A DNA stretch of 64,000 bases from Antedon bifida (taxonomy: Eukaryota > Echinodermata > Crinoidea > Comatulida > Antedonidae), in assembly GCA_963402885.1 (NCBI GenBank), contig OY727098.1:3467001-3531000 (forward strand), read 5' to 3'. The translations under genes and the position numbers were made by a program. Shown one piece after another: positions 23,940 to 35,258 of this stretch (positions are counted from its first letter, which is position 1; each line of letters starts with the position of its first letter). The notes beneath the pieces were generated by a model. It was not told where the DNA came from, ran no database searches, and saw only the letters and a list, made by a program, of their open reading frames with translations.

Positions 23940-26900
23940 AGTTAGGGTGGTCAGATCTTGGCGGTTTACATCTGGAGTGATGTTTTTTTTATGGGTATAC
24001 ACGTCAGGCATTTCACATGATGGTGGTTAGATCTTGGCGGTTTACATCTGGAGTGATGTTTTTTTTATGGGTATACACGTCAGGCATTTCACATGATGGT
24101 GGTTAGATCTTGGCGGTTTATGTCACGATTAATGGTTTTCTTGGTCAGATCTTGGCGGTTTACATCTTGAGTGATGTTTTTTTTTATGGGTATACACGTC
24201 AGGCGTTTCACATGAGGGTGGTTCAATCTTGGCGGTTTACACTGGAGTGATGTTTTTTTTTTATGGGTATACACGTCAGGCGTTTCACATGAGGGTGGTT
24301 AGATCTTGGCAGTTTACATCTGGAGTGATGTTTTTTTTAAGGTTATACACGTCAGGCGTTTCACATGAAGGTGGTTAGATCTTAAAGGTTTACATCTGGA
24401 GTGATGTTTTTTTTTAAGGTTATACACGTCAGGCGTTTCACATGAGGGTGGTTAGATCTTGGCGGTTTACATCTGGAGTGATGTTTTTTTTAAGGTTATA
24501 CACGTCAGGCGTTTTACATGAGGGTGGTTAGATCTTGGCGGTTTATGTCAGGATTAATGGGGTTTTTTTAAGGTTATACATGTCAGGCGTTTTACATGAG
24601 GGTGGTTAGATCTTGGCGGTTTACACTGGAGTGATGTTTTTTTTTAAGGTTATACACGTCAGGCGTTTTACATCTTGGCAGTTTACATCTGGAGTGATGT
24701 TTTTTTTTTAGGTTATACACGTCAGGCGTTTTACATGAGCGTGGTCAGATCTTGGCGGTTTACATCTTGAGTGATGTTTTTTTTTATGGGTATACACGTC
24801 AGGCGTTTCACATGAGGGTGGTTCAATCTTGGCGGTTTACATCTGGAGTGATGTTTTTTTAAGGTTATACACGTCAGGCATTTTACATCTTGGAAGTTTA
24901 CATCTGGAGTGATGTTTTTTTTTTAGGTTATACACGTCAGGCGTTTTACATGAGCGTGGTCAGATCTTGGCGGTTTACATCTTGAGTGATGGTTTTTTTT
25001 ATGGGTATACATGTCAGGCATTTCACATGAGGGTGATTCAATCTTGGCGGTTTACATCTGGAGTGATGTTTTTTTTTAAGGTTATACACGTCAGGCGTTT
25101 TACATCTTGTCGGTTTACATCTGGAGTGATGTTTTTAGGTTATACACGTCGGGCGTTTTACATGAGGGTGGTTAGATCTTGGCGGTTTACATCTGGAGTG
25201 ATGTTTTTTTTTAGGTTATACACGTCAGGCGTTTTACATGAGGGTGGTTAGATCTTGGCGGTTTACATCTGGCGTCAGGCGTTTTACATGAGGGTGATTC
25301 AATCTTGGCGGTTTACATCTGGAGTGATGTTTTTTTTTAAGGTTATACACGTCAGGCGTTTTACATCTTGTCGGTTTACATCTGGAGTGATGTTTTTAGG
25401 TTATACACGTCGGGCGTTTTACATGAGGGTGGTTAGATCTTGGCGGTTTACATCTGGAGTGATGTTTTTTTTTAGGTTATACACGTCAGGCGTTTTACAT
25501 GAGGGTGGTTAGATCTTGGCGGTTTACATCTGGAGTGATGTTTTTTTATAGGTTATACATGTCAGGCATTTTACATGAGCGTGGTCAGATCTTGACGGTT
25601 TACATCTGGAGTGATGTTTTTTTTATGGGTATACACGTCAGGCGTTTCACATGAGGGTGGTTAGATCTTGGCGGTTGGCATCTAGAGTGATGTTTTTTTT
25701 TAGGTTATACACGTACGTCAGGCGTTTTACATGAGGGTGGTTAGATCTTGGCGGTTTACATCTGGAGTGATGTTTTTTTTATGGGTATACACGTCAGGCG
25801 TTTCACACGAGGGTGGTTAGATCTTGGCGGTTTATGTCAGGAGCGTTTTACATCTTGGCGGTTTACACTGGAGTGATGTTTTTTTTTTAGATTATACACG
25901 TCAGGCGTTTTACAAGAGGGTGTTCAGATCTTGGCGGTTTACATCTGGAGTGATGTTTTTTTATGGGTATACACGTCAGGCGTTTCACATGAGGGTGGTT
26001 AGATCTTAGCGGTTTATGTCAGGATTAATAGTTTTTTTTAAGGGTATACACATCAGGCGTTTTGCATGAGGGTGGTTAGATCTTGGCGGTTTACATCTGG
26101 AGTGATGTTTTTTTTAAGGTATACACGTCAGGCGTTTTACATGAGGGTGGTTAGATCTTGGCGGTTTATGTCAGGATTAATGGTTTTTTTTAAGGGTATA
26201 CACGTCAGGCATTTTACATGAGGGTGGTGATATCTTGGCGGTTTACATCTGGAGTGATGTTTTTTTAAGGGTATACACGTCAGGCGTTTCACATGATGGT
26301 GGTTATATCTTGGCAGTTTACATATGGAGTGATGTTTTTTTATGGGTATACACGTCAGGCGTTTCACATGAGGGTGGTTAGATCTTAGCGGTTTATGTCA
26401 GGATTAATAGTTTTTTTTTAAGGGTATACACATCAGGCGTTTTGCATGAGGGTGGTTAGATCTTGGCGGTTTACATCTGGAGTGATGTTTTTTTTAAGGT
26501 TATACACGTCAGGCGTTTTACATGAGGGTGGTTAGATCTTGGCGGTTTACATCTGGAGTGATGTTTTTTTTATGGGTATACACGTCAGGCGTTTCACATG
26601 AGGGTGGTTAGATCTTGGCGGTTTATGTCAGGAGCGTTTTACATCTTGGCGGTTTACACTGGAGTGATGTTTTTTTTTTTAGATTATACACGTCAGGCGT
26701 TTTACAAGAGGGTGTTAAGATCTTGGCGGTTTACATCTGGAGTGATGTTTTTTTATGGGTATACACGTCAGGCGTTTCACATGAGGGTGGTTAGATCTTA
26801 GCGGTTTATGTCAGGATTAATAGTTTTTTTTAAGGGTATACACATCAGGCGTTTTGCATGAGGGTGGTTAGATCTTGGCGGTTTACATCTGGAGTGATGT

Positions 26901-26985
26901 TTTGTTAAGGGTATACACGTCAGGCGTTTCACATGAGGCGTTTCACATGAGGCGTTTCACATGAGGGTGGTTAAATCTTGGATTT
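23940..26985. repeat. 76-bp tandem repeat array (~40 units) with higher-order copies
   Basis: The unit contains GGGTGGTTAGATCTTGGCGG, TTTACATCTGGAGTGATG, a T-run, and GTATACACGTCAGGCGTTT(T/C)ACATGA. Variants with TTTATGTCAGGATTAATGG recur. Larger blocks are re-duplicated: about 25050-25250 again at 25295-25511, and about 25780-26110 again roughly 790 bases downstream. Open frames across it have no coding character. Confidence 0.95.
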
Positions 26986-28099
26986 AATTGTGTTTTGAAA
27001 GTTTAGTAAATATAAATTTATTCATTTAGTCTCCATACAGCAGTTAAGTGTCGTTTACAATGATGATACAAAAAAAAACCCTACAATGAACAGAAATTAA
27101 CATTTGCAAAATTAACAAATGACATTATAAAGTTAAACATAAGAAATAAAAGAATGACAAGGCATTTAAAAATCAACTGATAGATACAGTAAAAAAAAAA
27201 AAAAATAAATAAATAAAAAAAAAAAATTAAATAAATACAATTAAGTACAAGCAAAAACAAACTACAACTTATCGTGATGGTTCATTCTCACTGATTGAAT
27301 TATCAAGCTCTGAACGCAATTCAATTATTGCGAATGTCTCGTATTTGTTAGCAATGACGATGTGTTTAATTTGGTTCAGAAAACCTAAATCACAATGTAC
27401 TACTTTGTCATTACATTATATCAATTACAGCCATACTTATTAACTGAACAATCAAACTGATAACTCCTATATACAGCTTGCAACAGACGGATGCTAGGTT
27501 ATTGGCAATACTGTAATACAGTACTTAAAGCTGTTTGAGTTATAAAAACAACTACCATCAACATTATAGAAACATCTTCCAACCACATACTTATACACAT
27601 TGCAATGAAATTAATTTTTTATATTTGTAAATCGGTGTTTTGGGATATATGCAACCCACAATTGCAATTAACATGTTGCATCAAATTTCTTTGGACAGAA
27701 ACTTAAAGAATCTGAAGTATCAACTGAATCTCCCTTTCAAGAAATTTTGAACTGTCAACTAAACCTAACCGTTGAAATAATCTCAAGCATCAAATGAACC
27801 CAACCCTCTAAATAATCTCAACTATCATCTGAACCCCACCCTCTTAATAAACCAAACCCTTTAACCAACTGAACCTAACCATTTAAATAACCTCCACTGT
27901 GTCAACTACACCTAACCCTTTATTAGTATACACAGTGTATTCAATGTGTATTGTCCTAACCACCCTCATTTAAAACCCCTGGCATGTATCCTAAAAAAAA
28001 AATTACTCCACATGTATATTCAGATATTTTTGTAATGAGAATTATTGGATTTTTTCTCTATTATTGAGAGCAAGGAACAAGTGTATTTGTCCTTAATAA
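26986..28099. other. Spacer with A-rich tract and degenerate CTAACCCT-type repeats
   Basis: An A-rich tract occupies 27068-27240. At 27760-27930 there are imperfect ~40-bp repeats around AACTGAACCTAACC(C/A)TTTAAATAA. No gene seen. Confidence 0.5.
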
Positions 28100-29052
28100 T
28101 TAGTTATCCGCTTGGTAGAGCGGATAACTCCTTGTTATTGTATGGGATCAATATTTTTGGTTATCCGCAACTTATAAAGTTGCGGATAACCCTTGTGATT
28201 GTAAATATCTTTTTTTTTTTTCATCTTTATTCTTCTTTCTTTCCCGGATTTTTGTTGCAGCTATATCTCAAATTTTGGTAGACATAACTTTGTATAACTT
28301 TGTCATAAGATTGACCTGTAGCTGTAGATGTGCAGGAAACTTCGTTATATGACGTTAGAGTCGCGCAGCGTAAGTTACGCGCGATTTTACGAATTTCAAT
28401 GATTGATCATAGATTATAAACCAAAAGTCATTTTTTATTGACACTTGGTGAAAATTTAAGTCATATTACGGGCGAAATTTCTATGGATTAAAAATGGCAT
28501 GTTTCACAAGAAGTTACGCGCGCACGCGCATTTAAAATTTCCAAATGCGCAAAATTAATTTCTAATCAACTTTCTACGCTGATCATGACATTTTGAGCAT
28601 GTCAAAAATTCCCACGCGCGCGAAAAAAATTACGCGTAAGGTGCGCACAGAGCATGAAAATCATGTGTTTTTCACTTGAATTATGATTTTACAGTCTTTC
28701 CTAGTCATTTAAAAAAAGAAATTTGTATTAATGTAATTATTTAGATAATTAGCTTCTAAAATAGTTATGTTTATATGTCAATTTGATGACGTCATCGTGT
28801 TAATTATTTGATTTAAAAGATGGGTCTCGTAATTTCGTCTATGCTACACTGTATATAACATATACAGTGTATTCTGTAAATACTGTAATATGCTGTATGG
28901 TACAACATAGGTACAATTCAGCACTGTAAACATATTTATTTCATGTCATATGATGGCATAATAATTGTCGGCGTTCATATAATATAAACGTATGTGCATG
29001 TTGCGTTTGCGCGGATAACTCGAACTCGTCAAAGTGACGAGTTCAAATCTAG
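28100..29052 (+). mobile_element. Helitron/Helentron-like non-autonomous element, unit A
   Basis: The 5' part has a hairpin (GTTATCCGC...GCGGATAAC, 28103-28128). The 3' part has GCGGATAACT at 29011, then the hairpin AACTCGTC-AAAGT-GACGAGTT (29023-29043), then CAAAT and the terminus CTAG (29049-29052) followed by T. A 3' hairpin about ten bases before CTRR and absence of a target duplication are Helitron hallmarks; matching subterminal arms at both ends are typical of Helentron-type relatives. A second 5'-type hairpin (28159-28191, GGTTATCCGCAACTT and its complement) suggests a nested or duplicated 5' end. No Rep-helicase is present. Confidence 0.65.
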
Positions 29053-29061
29053 TTTTTCTGT

Positions 29062-30627
29062 ATTATTAGTTATCCGCATTGAGCGGATAACTCCTTGTAA
29101 CTGTCCTGTTTCATCATCTTTTTTTTTTTCTGTATTCTTCTTTCTTTCTGTCATTTTTGTGTCTCGCGTAACTCAAAAACATGTAAACATAACATTTCAT
29201 AACTGTGTCAACATGTGGGCATTTACGTGAAATTGTGCACCTCCTATTTTGAATGACGCAACATGACTTACGCGCGTTTTTACGAATTTCGCGTATTTAA
29301 CATAGATTGAAAACCATATAACAATTTAATATGAAACTTGACAAAAGTTTAAGTTATATCTTGCGCTAACTGACTATGGGGAAAAAATGGCATGTTTCAC
29401 ACGAAGTTACGCGCGCACGCGCGTTTAAAATTTCACAATGCAAAAAAATCAATTTCTAATCAACTTTCTACGCATTTCATGTAATTTTAAGCATGTAAAA
29501 AATTCCCACGCGCGCGCATTTTTTTACGCGCATGGTGCGAACATAGCGTTGAAAACTTTTTTTGCGTGATTTATGTTTTTTCAGTCTTTTCTAGTAATTT
29601 TACCAACTTTTAAACAATTTCGACTTAAAATTACGTCATACGGGCACGTTGAATTGGATAATTTACGTGCAGTTTTGATTAAAAAGTTAAAAAATTTGTC
29701 AAAATTCGTCAAAATTATGCCCTTTTTTAAACAGTCATAGATTCTAAACAACGAGGTGAACTTTTTTTAAATTACATATTCTGGAAGTTGATGAGTTGTA
29801 GATATCGGATCATGAATCAATATGGCTAACCGGACATTGTGACGTCATCGTATGGCCACACGAATGAAAAATATAGGATTTTTGTCTCGTTCGTTATTGC
29901 TCATCATATTCAATGGAGCACATCACGCCTATCTGTATTCTTTTTTCTCCGAGATTTTAATATTGTCTAGGTCAATCAACTATCTTACGCATGAGTTAAA
30001 AATATTTTAATTTGTATGACGTCATCATGCCTAAAAATTATAATTAACAGGGTTATTAATTTCATCTTTACAGTAAATTTTAATCTGTTATAGCTAGAAT
30101 AAAAAAGTGATAATTATGATTAAAACGTTTTCTGGAAGCTATTGGACTGTAGATACGAATTAATGTGAACATTTTGCCAATCGGATGTTGTGAAGTCATC
30201 ATATGGCCAGTTGAATAAAAAAAGTCGTATTTTCATATTTTGCATCATAGTTCATCACATTTAAACGAGCACGCATCCATATTCTACGTATTCAAATTTC
30301 TTCTACACGTTAATATGTTGTTGGTGAGATAATGTCCTTCCGAAATTGCTATCTTAGTGTTTAATTTTAATACCGTCGCCATGTTAAAAATTGGAATAAA
30401 CGGTGGGTCCCGTAATTCTACACTGTATGTAATATGTATACAGATTATACTGTATATACTATATGACACAAAATAGACAGAATTCAGCACTAACAAGATA
30501 TGATATTCTTCAGTTCAGGTCATAATGACATAATCTTTTTCTGTGTGCAATATTCCAACGTATGACGTGCACGTGGCGTTTGTCGTGCGGATAACTAACT
30601 CGTCAAAGTGACGAGTTTCATGTCTAG
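29062..30627 (+). mobile_element. Helitron/Helentron-like non-autonomous element, unit B
   Basis: It begins ten bases after the CTAG of unit A with TTAGTTATCCGCATTGAGCG, continues with a body homologous to unit A (for example GCATGTTTCACA.GAAGTTACGCGCGCACGCG) plus about 600 further bases, and ends with GCGGATAACTAACTCGTC, hairpin 30597-30617 and CTAG at 30624-30627. The body is rich in ACGCGCG palindromic words. It is head-to-tail with unit A. Confidence 0.65.
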
Positions 30628-31560
30628 TTCTTCTTTCCTTCCTTCCTTTTTGTGAGTCGCGTTTCTCTAAAATGTGTAAACATAACATTTCATAACTTTG
30701 ACAACATATGGGCATTTACGTGAAGTTGTGCACCTCCTATTTTTGAATGACGTCATAGTTGCGCAACGTGACTTACGCGCAATTTTATGAATTTCAATGA
30801 TTGATCATAGATTAAAAACCAAAAGTCATTTAGTATTGACACAAATTTAAGTCATATCAGGGGCAAACTTTCTACGGATTAAAAATGGCATGTTTCACAA
30901 GAAGTTACGCGCACACGCGCATTTAAAATTTTAAAATGCGCAAAATTAATTTCTAATCAACTTTTTATGCGTTTCTTGTCATTTTGAGCATGTCAAAAAT
31001 TCCCACGGGCGCGCAATTTTTTACGCGCGCGGTGCGCACGTAGCATTAAAAACATATTTTTTTCTCTTGAATTATATTTTTCAAGCCTTTCCTAGTAATT
31101 TTGAAAACAATTTAGACCTTTTCTAGTTTAAATGACGCCATACGAACACGTTGAATTAGACAATTCGTGCGCGTTTTTTATGAAAAAGCTTAAAAAATCG
31201 TCAAAATTATGTCTTTTTTAAAACAGTCATAGTTTCTAAAGTAAACCGTGAACCGTTTATTTTTATTACAAATTCTAGAAGTTGATGAGTTATAGATATC
31301 GGATCATGCATCGATAAGGCTAAAAAAACATTGTGACGTCATCGTATGGCCACACGAATGTAAAATATAGAATTTTTGTCTCTTTCGTTATTGGTCATCA
31401 CATTCAATGGAGCCCATCACGCTTATCTGTATTCCTTTTTCTCCTACATTTATATATTGTGTAGGTCAATCAACTTTCTTTAGCATGAGATAAAAATATT
31501 TTAATTTTTATGACGTCATCATGCCTAAAAATTTTAATATTTCTTCATCATTTATAAGCA
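30628..31560 (+). mobile_element. Truncated Helentron-like element, unit C
   Basis: Starts immediately after the CTAG of unit B with TTCTTCTTTCCTTCC and follows the unit B body (AACATAACATTTCATAACTT, TTACGCGC, CCCACGGGCGCGC, GACGTCATCATGCCTAAAAA). It lacks the 5' hairpin and the 3' hairpin/CTAG end. Probably a decayed copy. Confidence 0.55.
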
Positions 31561-32000
31561 ACCTTATGCTTATTTGTTTCTTCTCATAATATGCACTGCA
31601 ATTTTGAGATGTAAAATTGTTCAGTATTGTTTGTGTTAAATGTGTTAAATGCTTTCATATGTTTAATGAATAAATGAAGTTACAACATAGACAATGGGTC
31701 TATATAGCTTCATGCCACCATCCTTATACAAATCAATGTCTCCAAGGTTAGGAAAAGGTGATTATTGCACCCATCTGTACCAGGGCCAAAACTGGTCCAG
31801 CCTGGATAAAATCGGTCCGGGCAGTAGGACTGTTTTTGGCAGCCAAATATGGTCCGGTCTTACAAATATATGGTGCGCAAAATTAGTCATAATGTATATT
31901 TCATTAAAAAATGCCATGATTATTGAAAATTACGAGGTTTTATTTGTTATTTTAATATTATAAATTAAGCCTATTTTTTAATTATCAACTTAGCAACTCA
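31561..32000. other. Spacer between Helentron cluster and 94-bp array
   Basis: Contains a short open frame at 31694-31963 with no recognisable domain. Nothing else seen. Confidence 0.4.
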
Positions 32001-34790
32001 TCAATAATTAGTACTAACATACATATCAACAGCAACCACAACTGCTTTTTCAGCTATAGCAAAAATAGCTGCTATAGCAGTAAGACTTAACCCTTAGACT
32101 TCAATAGCACAATAGCATATCAGTAGCAACCACATCTGCTTTTCGAGCTGCTGTAGCGGTGAAACACTTAGCCCTTAGACTTCAACAGCATAATAGCATA
32201 TCAGTAGCAACCACAACTGCTTTTCGAGCTAATAGCAAAAATAGCTGCTATAGCAGTAAGAATTAATTCTTATACTTCAATAGCACAATAGCATATCAGT
32301 AGCAACCCCAACTGCTTTTCCAGCTATAGCAGAAATAGCTGCTATAGCAGTAACACTTAACCCTTAGACTTCAATAGCATAATAGCATATCAGTAGCAAC
32401 CACAACTGCTTTTTCGGCTATAGCAAAAATAGCTGCTATAGCAGTCAGACTTAACCCTTAGACATCAATAGCACAATAGCATATCAGTAGCAACCACATC
32501 TGCTATTCGAGCTATAGCAGAAATAGCTGCTATAGCAGTGAAACACTTAACCCTTAGACTTCAATAGCATAATAGCATATCAGTAGCAACCACATCTGCT
32601 TTTTGAGCTATAGCAGAAATAGCTGCTATAGCAGTGAAACACTTAACCCTTACACTTCAATAGCATAATAGCATATCAGTAGCAACCACAACTGCTTTTT
32701 CAGCTATAGCAAAAATAGCTGCTATAGCAGTAACACTTAACCCTTAGACTTCAATAGCATAATAGCAAATCAATAGCAACCATAACTGCTTTTCCAGCTA
32801 TAGCAAAAATAGCTGCTATAGCAGTAACACTTAACTCTCAGACTTCAATAGCACAATAGCATATCAGTAGCAACCACAACTGCTTTTCCTGCTATAGCAG
32901 AAATAGCTGCTATAGCGGTGAAACACTTAACCCTTACACTTCAATAGCATAATAGCGTATCAGTAGCAACCACAACTGCTTTTCCAGCTATAGCAAAAAT
33001 AGCTGCTATAGCAGTAACACTTAACCCTTAGACTTCAATAGCATAATAGCAAATCAATAGCAACCATAACTGCTTTTCCAGCTATAGCAAAAATAGCTGC
33101 TATAGCAGTTACACTTAACCATTAGACTTCAATAGCACAATAGCATATCAGTAGCAACCACAACTGCTTTTCCTGCTATAGCAGAAATAGCTGCTATAGC
33201 AGTCAGAGTTAACCCTTAAACATCAATAGCACAATAGCATATCAGTAGCAACCACAACTGCTTTTCCAGCTATAGGAAAAATAGCTGCTATAGCAGTTAC
33301 ACTTAACCCTTAGACTTTAATAGCACAATAGCATATCAGTAGCAACCACAACTGCTTTTCCAGCTATAGCAAAAATAGCTGCTATAGCAGTAACACTTAA
33401 CCCTTAGACTTCAATAGCATAATAGCAAATCAATAGCAACCATAACTGCTTTTCCAGCTATAGCAAAAATAGCTGCTATAGCAGTTACACTTAACCCTTA
33501 GAGTTCAATAGCATAATAGCATATCAATAGCAACCACAACTGCTTTTCCGGCTACAGCAAAAATAGCTGCTATAGCAGTCAGACTTAACCCTTAGACTTC
33601 AATAGCACAATAGCATATCATTAGCAATCACATCTGCTTTTCGAGCTATAGCAGAAATAGCTGCTATAGCAGTGAAACACTTAACCCTTCAAATTCAATA
33701 GCAAACTAGCTTATCAGTAGCAACCACAACTGCTTTTCCAGCTATAGCAGAAGTAGCTGCTATAGCAGTGAAACACTAGCCCTTACACTTCAATAGCATA
33801 ATAGCATATCAGTAGCAGCCACAACTGCTTTACGAGCTATAGCAGTAACACTTAACTCTCAGACTTCAATAGCACAATAGCATATCAGTAGCAACCACAA
33901 CTGCTTTTCCTGCTATAGCAGAAATAGCTGCTATAGCGGTGAAACACTTAACCCTTACACTTCAATAGCATAATAGCATATCAGTAGCAACCACAACTGC
34001 TTTCCCAGCTATAGCAAAAATAGCTGCTATAGCAGTAACACTTAACCCTTAGACTTAAATAGCATAATAGCATATCAGTAGCAACCACAACTGCTTTTTC
34101 GGCTATAGCAAAAATAGCTGCTATAGCAGTCAGAGTTAATCCTTAAACATCAATAGCACAATAGCATATCAGTAGCAGCCACATCTGCTTTTCGAGCTAT
34201 AGCAGAAATAGCTGCTATAGCAGTAACACTTAACCCTTGGACTTCAATAGCATAATAGCAAATCAATAGCAACCATAACTGCTTTTCCAGCTATAGCAAA
34301 AATAGCTGCTATAGCAGTTACACTTAACCCTTAGACTTCAATAGCACAATAGCATATCAGTAGCAACCACAACTGCTTTTCCTGCTATAGCAGAAATAGC
34401 TGCTATAGCGGTGAAACACTTAACCCTTACACTTCAATAGCATAATAGCAAATCAATAGCAACCATAACTGCTTTTCCAGCTATAGCAAAAATAGCTGCT
34501 ATAGCAGTAACACTTAACCCTTGGACTTCAATAGCATAATAGCATATCAGTAGCAACCACAACTGCTTTTCAAGCTATAGCAAAAATAGCTGCTATAGCA
34601 GTAACACTTAACTCTCAGACTTCAACCACAACTGCTTTTCCAGCTATAGCAGAAATAGCTGCTATAGCAGTGAAACACTTAGCCCTTAGAATTCAATAGC
34701 ACAATAACATATCAGTAGCAACCACAACTGCTTTTCCAGCTATAAGCAGAAATAGCAATATTAGCATAAATAGCATGGTTAAAGCAACAA
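32001..34790. repeat. 94-bp tandem repeat array (~29 units)
   Basis: The unit contains AATAGCATAATAGCATATCA, GTAGCAACCACAACTGCTTT, TCCAGCTATAGCAAAAATAG and CTGCTATAGCAGTAACACTT plus AACCCTTAGACTTC, about 94 bases. Variants (GTCAGAC, GTGAAACAC) alternate irregularly. It shares the AATAGC/GCTATA motif with the 56-bp array but is otherwise a different unit. Confidence 0.95.
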
Positions 34791-34876
34791 ATAGCAAAAA
34801 AAACATGTATGCTACAACACAAGTATAAGCTCTGAAAACTCCAAAATAACCAATCCTGCGCTTTACTCTCAAAATG

Positions 34877-35258
34877 GCTGCAACTACTATTTTGGTACTG
34901 TAAACTTTGACCTCATATTCTAGTATACCTCGGTATTTAATAAGTCTAGAGCGTTTCGGGAAATATAATACATTATTAAATGATAACCTATTTCAATCAT
35001 AGCATGATATTTATTTGCTAATCAATAACCGTGAACATGGGCATAAATTGCGGCAAACTATATTTAGCACAATCAAACCCCAGCACGTCGCGCAATCCGG
35101 ATAATAATAATAATAATCATTGTGGAGATTAACCTGTATTTTTGAAATTCACTAAATTTTGAAAATTGTTGATAACGAAATGAATGCTTTGTCGACCCAC
35201 GATAATTCTAATGCTTGCATGTAGTGGCGGATCCACGGATCCAGGATAAACATTTGCA
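34877..35258. other. Spacer between two mobile elements
   Basis: AT-rich, no gene. It includes GTGGCGGATCCACGGATCC near 35225, which resembles the terminal sequence of some hAT elements, and the left target repeat CATTTGCA at 35251. Confidence 0.4.

Larger units (their letters stand above)
21783..34876. mobile_element. Putative 13.1-kb non-autonomous DNA transposon
   Basis: TCAAAATG at 21783-21790 is repeated directly at 34869-34876. Immediately inside it are inverted repeats: left CACTAAGGCGCAGGATTGGT (21791-21810), right end reverse-complemented GAGTAAAGCGCAGGATTGGT (34849-34868), 17 of 20 matching with a perfect 13-base core. An 8-bp target duplication is used by hAT, P and some MULE elements; the superfamily is not resolved. 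Inside are a 56-bp array, a 76-bp array, a Helentron-like cluster and a 94-bp array. I found no transposase, so any movement would depend on another element. The arrays next to both ends share the motif AATAGC, possibly as subterminal transposase-binding repeats (inference). Alternatively, the ends belong to two unrelated elements. Confidence 0.6.

Noticed and set aside
24089..26801. Open frames in both strands with SWRFTSGVMFF-type repeats
   Set aside because: By-products of the 76-bp minisatellite; no stable frame, start or domain.
21811..34790. CRISPR-like regular repeat arrays
   Set aside because: The units are contiguous tandem repeats without unique spacers, in a eukaryotic genome.
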